Positions 34,139 through 43,790 are shown, counted from the stretch's first letter. The stretch: DNA of 64,000 nucleotides from Cohnella baijiui (GCF_020731285.1 NZ_JAJFOW010000020.1:45988-109987); one strand, 5' to 3'. The notes: a model not told the origin generated them from the sequence alone. Made by a program: numbers and translations.

Positions 34139-34337
34139 TTCGCATACCGACAAACGCATGGTCCGCATGTCCGCAGCCCTGCCTGTCTCCGAACGCGATG
34201 TCGAGGGCGGCGGCTAAAGGACCGCTTCGCAGGCAAGGTCGCTGTAACGATAGTTTCTTTCGTTAACTCACGCGGACGCGCTCCTAGAGTCACGCAGCCC
34301 CCGGGCTGCGAGCAGCCCTCGCAGGATCATGCACAAC

Positions 34338-34368
34338 AAAAAAGAGACGGGGCGCATGCCCGTCTCTT
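34338..34368 (-). terminator. Terminator of lacI in the polysaccharide locus
   Basis: Minus strand AAGAGACGGGcatgcGCCCCGTCTCTT followed by TTTTTGTT. Confidence 0.85.
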
Positions 34369-34382
34369 GGGATCGTCCTCGC

Positions 34383-35426
34383 TCAAGCCTTGGCGTCGGC
34401 TTGCGAGGACTGGCGAATCTTCAGCTCGAACGGTACCGAGATCTTGACCGGAATCGGATACCGGCCGTGAATGTAGTCGATGAGCATCTTGGCGGCGATG
34501 ACGCCGATCTCGAACTTGGGGATGTGGATCGTCGTAAGCGGCGGCGAGCTGTATGCCGACAGCTCGATATTGTCGATGCCGACGAATGCGATGTCGTCCG
34601 GAATGTGCAGGCCGCACTCGTTTGCCGCCCGCATGGCCGAGATGGCCATCATGTCGCTCGCGGCGAAGATGGCCGTGGGTCGCTCCTTGCCGTTCTGGAG
34701 CAGCTCCTTGGTCAGCCGGTAGCTCGTCTCGACGTCCCACTGCGAATTCAGCATCCACTCGGCCGGCGCCTCAAGGCCGGCTTCGCGGAGCGCTTCCCGG
34801 TAGCCCCGGTAGCGCTTCTCCTTCTCCATGTCCTGGGACAAGCCCGGACCGCCGATGAAGGCGATGCGCCGGTGCCCCTGCGCGAGCAGATGCTGCACGG
34901 CCGCCTTGGCCGCCTGCACCCGGTCGTAGGTGACGCGAGGGATCCCGGGATCGGACACGTCCACGCCGACGAGATACTTGACGCTCTTGCGGAGCGTGTC
35001 GTAAAGGGGAGCGTCCAATCCCTCGACGAGGATCAGGCCGTCCGCCGGATTCTCGTGCAGGATCCGGTGCAGCAGCGCCGGATTGCGAAGATCCTCTCCC
35101 GTCTGGATATAGGACAGCTCGTAGCCGTTGTCCACGAGCCCTTTCTCGATTCCCTCGAGGATGCCGGAAAAGTAGGGGTGATTGTATTTGTTCTGCGTAA
35201 CCGCCACGATACAGCCTACGCGGGTCGCGACGGACGGGGCGGTCTGCCCGCCCTTGACCAGCTGGCGCGCCCACTTGTTGGGCTGGTAACCGAGCTCGGC
35301 AACGGCATCCCATATCTTGCGGCGGGTTTCAGGATTGACGGAACGGGTCGCTTCGTTGTTCACTACGCGTGAAACCGTCGATATGGAGACGCCAACGTGC
35401 TGAGCGACGTCTTTCAGCGTTGTCAC
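34383..35426 (-). CDS. LacI-family regulator of the polysaccharide-use locus
   Basis: 347 residues from GTG 35426 (AAAGGAG ~13 bases upstream). Helix-turn-helix TLKDVAQHVGVSISTVSRVV with the following NNEATRSVNPETRRKIWDAV, then a periplasmic-binding-like sensor (CIVAVTQNKYNHPYFSGILE, IAFVGIDNIELSAYSSPPLT). It lies at the end of a long same-strand cluster of transport and secreted-protein genes but has its own promoter, with TTTGCGCCAAACGTTTAC (35465-35482) upstream. The same core recurs before the transport operon and the beta-helix gene, so it probably controls all three. Confidence 0.92.
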   Translation of the reverse strand: MTTLKDVAQHVGVSISTVSRVVNNEATRSVNPETRRKIWDAVAELGYQPNKWARQLVKGGQTAPSVATRVGCIVAVTQNKYNHPYFSGILEGIEKGLVDNGYELSYIQTGEDLRNPALLHRILHENPADGLILVEGLDAPLYDTLRKSVKYLVGVDVSDPGIPRVTYDRVQAAKAAVQHLLAQGHRRIAFIGGPGLSQDMEKEKRYRGYREALREAGLEAPAEWMLNSQWDVETSYRLTKELLQNGKERPTAIFAASDMMAISAMRAANECGLHIPDDIAFVGIDNIELSAYSSPPLTTIHIPKFEIGVIAAKMLIDYIHGRYPIPVKISVPFELKIRQSSQADAKA

Positions 35427-35464
35427 GTCTCGATGTGCACTCCTTTGCAAAGCGCAAGGATAAG

Positions 35465-35482
35465 TTTGCGCCAAACGTTTAC
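35465..35482. promoter_or_regulatory. Putative LacI operator upstream of lacI
   Basis: TTTGCGCCAAACGTTTAC. The TTTGCGCCAAA core is identical to 47012-47022, and the AAACGTTT half is itself palindromic. Located ~40 bp before the start codon, as for autoregulation. The rest of 35483-35753 holds no gene; a GCCTT...AAGGC hairpin lies at ~35547-35565. Confidence 0.6.
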
Positions 35483-35753
35483 ACTCATCATAACGGAACG
35501 CCCGCAGCTGTGTCAACTTTGCGGAGGAGCTTATCGGCTCGCGAAAGCCTTCCCCGGCAAGGCGTTTGTCGTTTTTTCACAAAGGCGGAGGCGTCGCCAT
35601 CCCGAAGTGAAAACGAAGCCAAATTCCACGCAAACGGCCTCCGCGCCTCTCCCCTATCGACGGTTCGGGCAAGACGCGAAGGCCGTTTTCCATCCCTAAT
35701 CTACCGACAATTTATGCTCTCTGGCGCTGGGCCGTGCAAGCGGCCTCGCCGCC

Positions 35754-38700
35754 TCACTTCGTGATCTGCAGCTTATCCAGCGCCGTCCATCCGTCCGCCC
35801 GCTCGCCTTCGACGGCCAGGTGAACGCCCGGCTTGCCCGTGTCGGGATCCAGAATCGCCACCGCCAGCCGATAGGCGCCGGGAGTCAGCTTGGCCGGCAC
35901 CTCGTACTCGGCCTCCAGCGCCTGCTGCCCGGGCAGCCACTTGCGCACGTCCGCGCCGCCGAGGCGCCGAACGCTGCCGTCCACGAGTTTGCCGCGCTCG
36001 TCGATCAGCGCGAGCGCCAGCGGCCAAGCCGCGTAAAACGGCGCGACGCCTTTGTTGTTCCAGGTCATGCGGACCGTCGTACCGCGTCCCGCGGCCGCTT
36101 TGGCGCCGTGCGACACGGATTCGAGCACGAACCGGTACCCCATCGTATTGTGCAGCAGATCGATGTTTGCCTGCACGCCTTCGTCGATGTCTTTGCCGAG
36201 CTTATACGGCGCCGGCGAGGAGGGGCCGAGCCAGGAGGTATGGCTCGCGCGGGCCTGCCGCAGCGTCTCCATGATCGTGTCGTTCGTCAGGGAGAGCAGC
36301 GGATTGCCGTTGTAGAACTCACCGCCGGAGTAGTTGTCTTTCCAGAAGTCCGGCATCTTGGACGCCGCCTGCGCCGCCGCCGGATCCTGCCCCGCGTCGA
36401 CATAGGGTTCGATGCCGTTCCATCCTTCCTCCGTCCAGTTCAGCCATTCGTCCGTCGCGCCCTTGCTGCCGAAGACGTCGTTGAACAGCCCCAGCCGCTT
36501 GCTTGCGGCGATCGGGAACGGCTTGCGCATGCCGATCAGCTTGTGCGGGAAGGCGTGAAGGTAATGCTCCACGTATCGGTCCGATACCGAGAGGTTCGGG
36601 AAGACGCCGGACACTTCCTCCGGCCAGTTGTGGAACTCGCCCCAATGTCCGAGGCTGCCGATCTGGACAAACGCGATCAGCGGGTCGCCGTCGTAGCGTT
36701 TGCCCAGCTCGGTCAGCACCCGTTCGTGCTCCGCGATCAGCGTCTTGCTCGCATAGTTTGGCGCAAACCCTTTGCCGACGACCGTATCCGGCGTATCGTA
36801 CCGCTTGCCGGCGCCAGTCTCGCCTTCGGCCTTCACGAGCTCGTCGTACAGCCACTGCGGGATATCCATATCCGGATCGTCGCCGGGATCGTCGAGGACG
36901 AACCGGAGATTGATCCGCGTCCCCTCCGCCCGCCACTTGGCGAATTGGAACTTCCGCTCGATGCCGGCCCAGTCGAACTTGCCCTTTTCCGGTTCCAGAT
37001 CGCGCCAGGCGATATTGGCGTAAACCAGCTTGTGCGGCTGCGCGAGCGGTTCCGAGGCGTTCGCCCAGCCCGCCCAGCCCATCAGGGGATTATCCAGGAC
37101 GCCGAACGTTTCCCGGGGGACATAGGTCCCCTTGTCGGCGGCGCCCGAAGCGGCAGCTTTCTTCAGGACGAGCGCGCTCCCGCCCGCCGCGGGAAGGCGG
37201 TAAGCCTCCTGCCCGACGTAGCCGACGGCCAGCTCCCCCGGCTTCTTCAAGCCGAGCTGATCCCGGTAAAGGTAGAACAGCGCGCGGCCCGCCGATACTT
37301 CCGCCCGTACGGGACCCGCTTCCTTCCATCCGGCCGTCTTCTTGTCGTAAAGGTAAAGCTTGTTATAGGCAATCTTGGCGTCCGCACCGAAGCCGGTCCA
37401 CGCCGTATCCCGGGCCCCGGTCTTGGCGTTCGCGTCCGTATCGAGGTAAAAGACGTTGCGCGTGTCGACGGAAGGCGCTTCCACGAGCAAATATACTTTG
37501 TCGCCGTCCTGTGCCGCGGTCAGCTTAACCGTTTCGCCCGCGCCGGTCACACCGCCGTCGACCGAGGCCCAGTCGTCCGGCCGGCCGTCAACCACGATCG
37601 GCGCGCCGCCGCGGCCCGAAGCCAGCGCGTATTCGCCCTCGGGATCGACCGCCGGCGCGTAATCTTCGCCGACGCCGATCGCGACCCGCATCGACCCGCC
37701 TGCATGGGGCTCGGCGGACAGATCGACGCGCACCTCCAGGCTTTTCAGACCGTCCGCGTCGGCTTGGGGAGAGACCTGCCACTCCGCCGGCCCGATCTCC
37801 TCCCAGGCCCAGCCCGGTCCCGCGTAGCGGAACAGCTTGCCGTTCTGCACCAGATAATCGGCCCCGGTCCGCTTGTACTCCCAGCCGTTGTATCCGGTGC
37901 CGGCGTTGTTGTCCGCGTCGATGAACAGATTGGTCTCCGCGTCGAAGGAGGCCGCCTTCGCCAGCACGGTCAGCGTCTTGGCGTCCGCGAACGCCTTCAG
38001 CAGCTTGGTCCGGCCCGTGCCGACGGCCGTCGTCGGCAAGCTCGCCCATTCCGCCGGATCGCCGTCCACCTTAAACTTCGGCAGCGGAGGCAGAACGAGC
38101 GGGGGCTGCGTATCCGCGGGCGGAACCGTGACGTCGCTGGAGGTAAACCCGACAGCGATGGCCTTGGGCGCGGCGAGTCCGATCGCGGACAGAGGAATCC
38201 GGTATTCGACCGTCGCCCGATCCCCCGATCCCCCTTGCTTGTAATCGATGTTCGCGACTTCGACCGGCCCCCAGTTCCAGCCGGCGCCGGTGCTCTTGAA
38301 CAAGGCACCGTTCTCGATCAGCCAGTCGCCGCCGAACGAGGGCCATCCGACATCCGCATATCCGGTATCCGCGCTACGGTCGGTATCGAAATAGATGTCG
38401 TTGAATTCCGCCAGCTTGCCGGTCACGAGCAGGACGAGGCTGTCCCCCTCCTCCGCGGCATAGAGGACGGTCTTGCCGTCGGCGGATTGCGCGGCCGGCT
38501 TCACGCCGCTCCAATCGTCCGCCAAGCCGTCCACCGTCACCTTGACGTCCGGGCCGAACTCGGCGCCCGCCGCCGGCGGGGCGACCAGCATCCGAGCGCC
38601 CGCCGCCGGCAAATACTGATCGCCGTCGAGCCGGAACGCGGTCCGCATGATCGCCGACTCGCCCGCGCCGAGGGCGGCCAGCTCCATCTCGACCTCCGTC

Positions 38701-39125
38701 GTATCGCCCGCCGTTTGGGTCAGGGCGGTTCCTGCCTGCACCCACTTGCCGTCCGCGGCTTTCCATACCTTCCCTTCGGAAATTTTGAAGTCGATGCCGC
38801 CGCCGTTCGCCCAGTAAGGAACGCCGATACCCGTCTTGTCGTTCCCGTCGGCGTCGATGTACCATACGCCCTTGCGGTCCAATCCCGGCCCTCGCGCCAT
38901 CAGCTTCAGCTTGCCGTCCTGCTGGATCGCCTTCATCTCTCGGAGCGTCTGCTTCAGCTCCGCGTTCGCCTCCGTGCCGCCGCGCCAAATCGCGGCCTCC
39001 TCTTTCCCGCCTGCACCCTCTCCGGCCGCGGGGGCGGCTACCGCCCCTTGAACGACCAGAGAGGATGCCAGGACGGCCGCCGCTCCCGCTTGCAGCCAAC
39101 GCCGCTTGCGATTCGCTTGTGCCAT
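35754..39125 (-). CDS. Large secreted protein: four CBM9/DOMON-like repeats plus glycosidase-like barrel (DUF4832-like end)
   Basis: 1123 residues from ATG 39125 (GGGAGG nine bases upstream). Signal peptide ~1-32. Four ~155-residue beta-sandwich repeats follow, three opening with V-D-G-x-x-D-D-W (~203, 353, 513), each with an acidic YIDADGNDKTG-like loop (~90, 246, 402, 561). From ~673 a TIM-barrel-like region begins DNPLMGWAGWAN, IAWRDLEPEKGKFDW and carries IGSLGHWGEFHNW with a candidate catalytic Glu. The last ~120 residues form a sandwich (GTTVRMTWNNKGVAPFYAAW) like DUF4832 proteins. Probably binds and cleaves a polysaccharide outside the cell; activity unproven. Last gene of the transport operon. 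Confidence 0.8.
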   Translation of the reverse strand: MAQANRKRRWLQAGAAAVLASSLVVQGAVAAPAAGEGAGGKEEAAIWRGGTEANAELKQTLREMKAIQQDGKLKLMARGPGLDRKGVWYIDADGNDKTGIGVPYWANGGGIDFKISEGKVWKAADGKWVQAGTALTQTAGDTTEVEMELAALGAGESAIMRTAFRLDGDQYLPAAGARMLVAPPAAGAEFGPDVKVTVDGLADDWSGVKPAAQSADGKTVLYAAEEGDSLVLLVTGKLAEFNDIYFDTDRSADTGYADVGWPSFGGDWLIENGALFKSTGAGWNWGPVEVANIDYKQGGSGDRATVEYRIPLSAIGLAAPKAIAVGFTSSDVTVPPADTQPPLVLPPLPKFKVDGDPAEWASLPTTAVGTGRTKLLKAFADAKTLTVLAKAASFDAETNLFIDADNNAGTGYNGWEYKRTGADYLVQNGKLFRYAGPGWAWEEIGPAEWQVSPQADADGLKSLEVRVDLSAEPHAGGSMRVAIGVGEDYAPAVDPEGEYALASGRGGAPIVVDGRPDDWASVDGGVTGAGETVKLTAAQDGDKVYLLVEAPSVDTRNVFYLDTDANAKTGARDTAWTGFGADAKIAYNKLYLYDKKTAGWKEAGPVRAEVSAGRALFYLYRDQLGLKKPGELAVGYVGQEAYRLPAAGGSALVLKKAAASGAADKGTYVPRETFGVLDNPLMGWAGWANASEPLAQPHKLVYANIAWRDLEPEKGKFDWAGIERKFQFAKWRAEGTRINLRFVLDDPGDDPDMDIPQWLYDELVKAEGETGAGKRYDTPDTVVGKGFAPNYASKTLIAEHERVLTELGKRYDGDPLIAFVQIGSLGHWGEFHNWPEEVSGVFPNLSVSDRYVEHYLHAFPHKLIGMRKPFPIAASKRLGLFNDVFGSKGATDEWLNWTEEGWNGIEPYVDAGQDPAAAQAASKMPDFWKDNYSGGEFYNGNPLLSLTNDTIMETLRQARASHTSWLGPSSPAPYKLGKDIDEGVQANIDLLHNTMGYRFVLESVSHGAKAAAGRGTTVRMTWNNKGVAPFYAAWPLALALIDERGKLVDGSVRRLGGADVRKWLPGQQALEAEYEVPAKLTPGAYRLAVAILDPDTGKPGVHLAVEGERADGWTALDKLQITK

Positions 39126-39187
39126 CTTCCGCATCCTCCCTCTCAACGCTTGGATTGGGGTTCAACCGGTGCCGTTAAGCTCGTCGA

Positions 39188-40585
39188 TCATTTGCCGTAC
39201 AGCTTCGCGATCTCCTCGATCGCCTTGCCGACGTCGCCTTTGCCCGACAGCGGCTGCTGAAGCTTCTGCGGGACGATCTCCCACATCAGCTTGTCTTTGC
39301 CGTCGAAGAATGGGGCGGTGATAGCGTACTTCTGCGCTTCGATGAACGTTTGCTTGTTGTAGCCGTCGTCGATGCCCAAGTAAGCCGAGGCCGCCTGTTT
39401 GTTGGCCGGAATCGATTGGCCTTGCTCGGCGAGCGCGATCTGCCCTTCCGGACCGGCGAGCCAGCTGAGCAGCGCCCATGCGGCGGCTTCGTTTTTGGAG
39501 TTCGGGCTCATTGCGTTGCCCGCCACCTGAACGACCGTCTTCGTTTCTTTAAACTTCGGAGGCAGCACCGTGTCGAAGGCGATGCCCGCTTTTTTGTACT
39601 CGTTGGCGCTCCAGCTGCCGCCGAAGCTCATCGCCACCTTGCCCGTCGCCAAGGCGAGGAACGGATCCTTGGACAGCGTCTGGCTTTGGCTGAACGAGGG
39701 GGTGACATGGTCGGTCGCGACGAGGCCGGCGAACTTGTTCAGCACCTCGAGCGCCTCCGGCGTATTCAGGGCAAGCGACTCGTCGTCGTTCACCATTTTG
39801 GCGCCGTTCGACCACAGCTGCGGCTCCAGCACGGAGTCGGCCGAACCGGCCGCGTCCATGACGAAGCCCCACTGGGACGTCTGCGCTCCGTTGAAGCCGG
39901 CATCGCCCGCCGTCTTGCCGCTCTTGTCGATCGTCATTTTCTTCGCGATGTCGATAAGCTGATCCCATGTCATGTCGTTCGTCGGCACCGGGGCGCCGAG
40001 CGGGTTCGTCTTGGCGTCCTCGAACAGCTTCTTGTTGTAATAGAGGACGATCGTGTTCGAGTCCCGGGGCAGCGACACCTGCTTGCCGCCGGACTGATGG
40101 GCGGCCAGAACGCCGGGCTCGAAGTCGCCCAGATTGAAGCCGCTGCTGGCAATGAGATCGGTCAGATCCTTCATCGCGCCGAGCTTCGCGTATTTGTCCA
40201 CGTACGCATAGCTCATCTTGTAGACGTCGGGCAGGCTCTTGGACGCGGCTTGTGCGGTGATGGCGGTCCAGTAGGTGCCCCAGTCCTTGGAGACGACGTC
40301 GACTTCGACCTTCGGATACTTCTCGTTGAACTTCTTCAGCAGATCCTTGGTCTGGTTAACCTCCTCCTCGGTGCCCCACATCATGTAAGTGACCTTGCCG
40401 GACGGCTCCGCCGGCGCGGAGGCCGACGCCGACGCGGAGGGCGAAGCCGAAGCGTCGCCGGAAGCGGAAGGCGAGGGGCTGGCGGACGAATCCGCGTTCG
40501 AGTTGCCGCCGCAGGCGGCGAGAATCAGGCCCAGCGCGGTCAGCGGAGCGAGCGTCTTGACCGCATTCTTTTTCGTGTGTGACAT
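39188..40585 (-). CDS. Carbohydrate ABC transporter solute-binding lipoprotein (copy 1)
   Basis: 465 residues. Lipoprotein signal ending LILAACGG, then a Ser/Pro/Ala-rich linker (~28-58). Family 1 extracellular binding fold: VTYMMWGTEEEVNQTKDLLK, SLPDVYKMSYAYVDKYAKLG, SFGGSWSANEYKKAG, GQIALAEQGQSIPANKQAA. It delivers an oligosaccharide to the two permeases of the operon. It is closely related over its full length to the next gene (copy 2), showing tandem duplication. GGGGGAG precedes the ATG. Confidence 0.93.
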   Translation of the reverse strand: MSHTKKNAVKTLAPLTALGLILAACGGNSNADSSASPSPSASGDASASPSASASASAPAEPSGKVTYMMWGTEEEVNQTKDLLKKFNEKYPKVEVDVVSKDWGTYWTAITAQAASKSLPDVYKMSYAYVDKYAKLGAMKDLTDLIASSGFNLGDFEPGVLAAHQSGGKQVSLPRDSNTIVLYYNKKLFEDAKTNPLGAPVPTNDMTWDQLIDIAKKMTIDKSGKTAGDAGFNGAQTSQWGFVMDAAGSADSVLEPQLWSNGAKMVNDDESLALNTPEALEVLNKFAGLVATDHVTPSFSQSQTLSKDPFLALATGKVAMSFGGSWSANEYKKAGIAFDTVLPPKFKETKTVVQVAGNAMSPNSKNEAAAWALLSWLAGPEGQIALAEQGQSIPANKQAASAYLGIDDGYNKQTFIEAQKYAITAPFFDGKDKLMWEIVPQKLQQPLSGKGDVGKAIEEIAKLYGK

Positions 40586-40619
40586 CCTTGTTCTCCCCCA
40601 TTTAATTGGTGTCTTGCGC

Positions 40620-42011
40620 TTACTTGCCGTACGCTTTCCGGATGTCGTCTATGGCTTTCTGCAGATCGCCCTTGCCGGACAACGGATTCGTCAGCTTCTG
40701 CGGGATGATGTCCCACAGCAGCTTCTCTTTGCCGTCGAAGAACGGCACGGGGATCGCGTACTGCTGCGATTCGATGAACACCTTCTTGTCGTAGCCTTCA
40801 TCCTTGGCGAAATACGCGTCCGCGGCCTTTTTGTTCGCCGGGACGGACTGTCCCTGCTCGGCCAGCGCGATCTGCCCTTCCGGACCGGAGAGCCAGTTCG
40901 CGAGCGTCCAAGCCGCCTGCTCGTTTTTCGTCGTCGGTCCGATCGCGTAGCCGGTTTCCTGAACGACGGTCTTTTCTTCCTTGAACTTCGGGGGCAGAAT
41001 CGCCTCGAAGTCGATGCCCGCCGTCTTGTACTCGCTCGTATTCCAGCTGCCGCCGAAGCTGATCGCGACTTTGCCGGTGGACAGCGCGAGGAACGGATCC
41101 TTGGAGATCGACTGCGCCTGGCCGAAGTTCGGCACGACGTGCAGATCCGTGATCAGGCCGCTGAATTTGCGGAGCACCTCGAGCGCTTCGGGACTGTTCA
41201 TCGCGAACGACTGATCGTCGTTCACGAGCTTCGCGCCGTTCGACCACAGCTGCGACTCGAGGACGGAGTCGGCGGAGCCGGCCGCGTCCATCATGAGCCC
41301 CCACTGCGCGACGCCGGACGGATTAAAGCCCGCGTCCGCCGCCGTCTTGCCCGACTTGTCGAGCGTCATCTTCTTCGCGATGTCGATCAGATCGTCCCAT
41401 GACATTTGCCCGGTCGGCACCGGAGCGCCCGCCGGATTCGTCTTCGGATCGGCGAACAGCTTCTTGTTGTAGAACATAACGATCGTGTTCGCGTCGCGCG
41501 GCAGCGCGTACTGTTTGCCGCCGGACTGCAGCTTCTTCAGCACGTTCGGCTCGAACTCGCTCGCGTCGAAGCCGTTCGCGGACATCAGGGCGGTCAGATC
41601 CTTCATCGCGCCCAGCTTGGCGTATTTGTCGAGATAAGCCTCGTCCATCTTGTACACGTCCGGCAGCGTCTGGGACGCCGCCTGGGCCGTGATCGCCGTC
41701 CAGTAGGTCTCCCAGTCCTTGGAGGCGACGTCCACCTGGATGTTCGGATACTTTTCGTTGAACTTTTTCAGCAGCTCTTTGGTCTGGTTGACTTCTTCCT
41801 GCGTGCCCCACTGCATGAACGTGATCTTGGCCTTGATCCCGGCGGGATCGCCTGTCGCGGCGGCTCCCGACGCGGAGGCCGACGGCGCGGGCGATGCGCT
41901 CCCCGTCGCGCCGTTCTCTCCCTTGTCCCCTCCGCAGGCGGACAGGGCAAGGGCGAGGCCGACGAGCGCGAGCCCCCCTTTCGTGCTTAACGCCGTGCTG
42001 CTTCGTACCAT
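40620..42011 (-). CDS. Carbohydrate ABC transporter solute-binding lipoprotein (copy 2)
   Basis: 463 residues from ATG 42011 (AAGGGGAG upstream; a longer frame is unsupported). Lipobox LALSACGG and a short Ala/Ser linker, then ITFMQWGTQEEVNQTKELLK, TLPDVYKMDEAYLDKYAKLG, SFGGSWNTSEYKTAG. Alignable without gaps to copy 1 for long stretches, roughly two thirds identical by eye, but it differs in the linker and several likely ligand-pocket positions. It lies 19 bp after the permease gene. Confidence 0.93.
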   Translation of the reverse strand: MVRSSTALSTKGGLALVGLALALSACGGDKGENGATGSASPAPSASASGAAATGDPAGIKAKITFMQWGTQEEVNQTKELLKKFNEKYPNIQVDVASKDWETYWTAITAQAASQTLPDVYKMDEAYLDKYAKLGAMKDLTALMSANGFDASEFEPNVLKKLQSGGKQYALPRDANTIVMFYNKKLFADPKTNPAGAPVPTGQMSWDDLIDIAKKMTLDKSGKTAADAGFNPSGVAQWGLMMDAAGSADSVLESQLWSNGAKLVNDDQSFAMNSPEALEVLRKFSGLITDLHVVPNFGQAQSISKDPFLALSTGKVAISFGGSWNTSEYKTAGIDFEAILPPKFKEEKTVVQETGYAIGPTTKNEQAAWTLANWLSGPEGQIALAEQGQSVPANKKAADAYFAKDEGYDKKVFIESQQYAIPVPFFDGKEKLLWDIIPQKLTNPLSGKGDLQKAIDDIRKAYGK

Positions 42012-42030
42012 GCGATGCACTCCCCTTTTC

Positions 42031-42861
42031 TCATTTGATCCCCGACATGACGACGCCTTCCACGAAGTATTTCTGCGCGGCAAAATAGATCACGGCGATC
42101 GGCAGCAGCGCAAGGAACGAGCCTGCGGCCATCATCGGAAGATCCTGCGAGTTTTTGCCCATGATCAGCTGCAAGCCGACGCTCATCATCTGGAGCTTCT
42201 CGGATTGAATGAAGATCAATGGGGTGAAGTAGTCGGTCCAGGTGAAGACGAAGGAGAAGATGAAGCCCGAGATGAGAATGGGACCGGAAAGCGGTAGGAT
42301 GACTTTGCTATAGATCGTCCAGTAGCCGCCGCCGTCCACGTAAGTGGCTTCGTCCAGCTCGCGCGGCAGCGTGAGGAAGTATTGGCGGAACAAGAAGATA
42401 AAGTAAGGGCTGGCCAGCAGGACCGGAATCGTGAGCGGGAGCCACGTATCGTACCAGCCGATTTTGCTGAACAGGATGTACATCGGGATGAGCGTCACCT
42501 GGGACGGGATCATGAGCGTCGACAGCACGACGACGAACAGGGCCGGCCGCAGCCGCGACTTCATCCTCGCGAAGCCGAACGCGATCAGGGAGCTCGTCAC
42601 GATGGTGCCGAGGCCGTTGATGCCGGAAACGATGAACGAGTTCAGAATCCATCTGGGCATCAGCGTCATCGTCTCGAAGAGCCGGCTGAAGGCGCTTAAA
42701 GTAAACGGCTGCGGCAGCAGCTTCGGCGGAAATACGTAGGTCTGGTCCTGCGTCTTCAACATCGTGGAGACGAGCCAGAGGAGCGGACCGATAAAGACCA
42801 GCAATCCGAGCAGGAGCAGCAAATATTGATAGGTGCGGTTTGCGATTTTGGCCGTGCGCAT
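42031..42861 (-). CDS. Carbohydrate ABC transporter permease (MalG type)
   Basis: 276 residues from ATG 42861, overlapping the stop of the other permease as TGATG. Six membrane helices. The cytoplasmic EAA loop reads ELDEATYVDGGGYWTIYSKV followed by ILPL, which docks the ATPase. No ATPase gene is in the cluster, so a shared MsmX-type ATPase is expected. Ends VVMSGIK, typical of MalG-like subunits. Confidence 0.93.
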   Translation of the reverse strand: MRTAKIANRTYQYLLLLLGLLVFIGPLLWLVSTMLKTQDQTYVFPPKLLPQPFTLSAFSRLFETMTLMPRWILNSFIVSGINGLGTIVTSSLIAFGFARMKSRLRPALFVVVLSTLMIPSQVTLIPMYILFSKIGWYDTWLPLTIPVLLASPYFIFLFRQYFLTLPRELDEATYVDGGGYWTIYSKVILPLSGPILISGFIFSFVFTWTDYFTPLIFIQSEKLQMMSVGLQLIMGKNSQDLPMMAAGSFLALLPIAVIYFAAQKYFVEGVVMSGIK

Positions 42862-43760
42862 CAGCTGTTGCCTCCCCCTTTCTCGTCGCCTTCGTAGTAG
42901 ACCCAACGATTGGAGGACTTCATCAGCACGACCGTAATGATGAGGATGATGAAGAACAGCACCCACGACTGCGCCATGGCGTAGCCAAAGTTCAAATCCC
43001 GGAAGGCCACTTGATACGTATTCATCATGTAAGTCTGCGAAGCGTAGTTGGGGCCGCCCTTGCTAAGCAGCATCGCCTCGGTGAACATCTGGAAGTAATA
43101 AATGACCTGCATGACGACCGTGAACAGAATGGACGGCGTCAGCATCGGCAGCGTGATGTTGAAAAAGGTGCGGAACGGACCGGACCCGTCGATGCGGGCG
43201 GCTTCGTAGAGCGGCTTCGGGATGCCCTTCAGACCGGCGAGGAATACCAGCACCGATCCGCCGGACATCCACATACCGATCGTGATAATGACCGGCTTGA
43301 TCAGCCCTTCGCTGCCCATCCAGTCAATCTGCGCGCCGCCGAACCAGAGGAGGATGAGATTGACGACGCCGTCTCCGGAGCCGAACAGGATCAACCAGAT
43401 GACGATGGTCGCTACGGGCGGGACCAGGTAAGGCAGGTAATACAGCGTGCGGAAATAGCGAATGCCCTTTACCTCGACGTTCAGCAGAAGCGAGAGCAGG
43501 ATCTGAAAGCCGACGGTGACGGGAACGCCGATAAAAACGAAGTACAGCGTGTTGCGCAAGCTTTGCAGATAAACCTCGTCGGACCACAGCTTCGCATAGT
43601 TCTCGAAGCCGACCCAGATCGGCGTCGTGATGGCGTTGTATTCCGCGAAGCTGTAGATCAAACTCGCGGCCGCCGGGCCCACGAAAAAGGCCAAGAAGCC
43701 GATGATCCACGGGGAGATGAACAGCAGGAACGCCCCGTCTTCCTTCCATCTTTTGACCAC
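42861..43760 (-). CDS. Carbohydrate ABC transporter permease (MalF type)
   Basis: 299 residues from GTG 43760 (GGGGAGGG upstream). Six membrane helices; EAA loop LYEAARIDGSGPFRTFFNIT then LPM. N-terminal GAFLLFISPWIIGFLAFFVG is typical of MalF/UgpA-like subunits. It pairs with the next gene and the two binding proteins. Thirty bp after the oxidoreductase gene. Confidence 0.93.
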   Translation of the reverse strand: MVKRWKEDGAFLLFISPWIIGFLAFFVGPAAASLIYSFAEYNAITTPIWVGFENYAKLWSDEVYLQSLRNTLYFVFIGVPVTVGFQILLSLLLNVEVKGIRYFRTLYYLPYLVPPVATIVIWLILFGSGDGVVNLILLWFGGAQIDWMGSEGLIKPVIITIGMWMSGGSVLVFLAGLKGIPKPLYEAARIDGSGPFRTFFNITLPMLTPSILFTVVMQVIYYFQMFTEAMLLSKGGPNYASQTYMMNTYQVAFRDLNFGYAMAQSWVLFFIILIITVVLMKSSNRWVYYEGDEKGGGNS

Positions 43761-43790
43761 TCGATTCCCTCCCCTTCGTCTCTCCTGGCG

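Noticed and set aside
35465..35482. CcpA cre site before lacI
   Set aside because: TGTAAACGTTTGGC fits the left half of the cre consensus but not the right, and the repeated TTTGCGCCAAA core gives a better explanation.
35820..39260. 1146-codon plus-strand ORF opposite the CBM9-barrel gene
   Set aside because: Arg/Pro/Leu/Val-rich antisense reading of GC-rich DNA. The minus strand has a signal peptide, repeats and a ribosome site.
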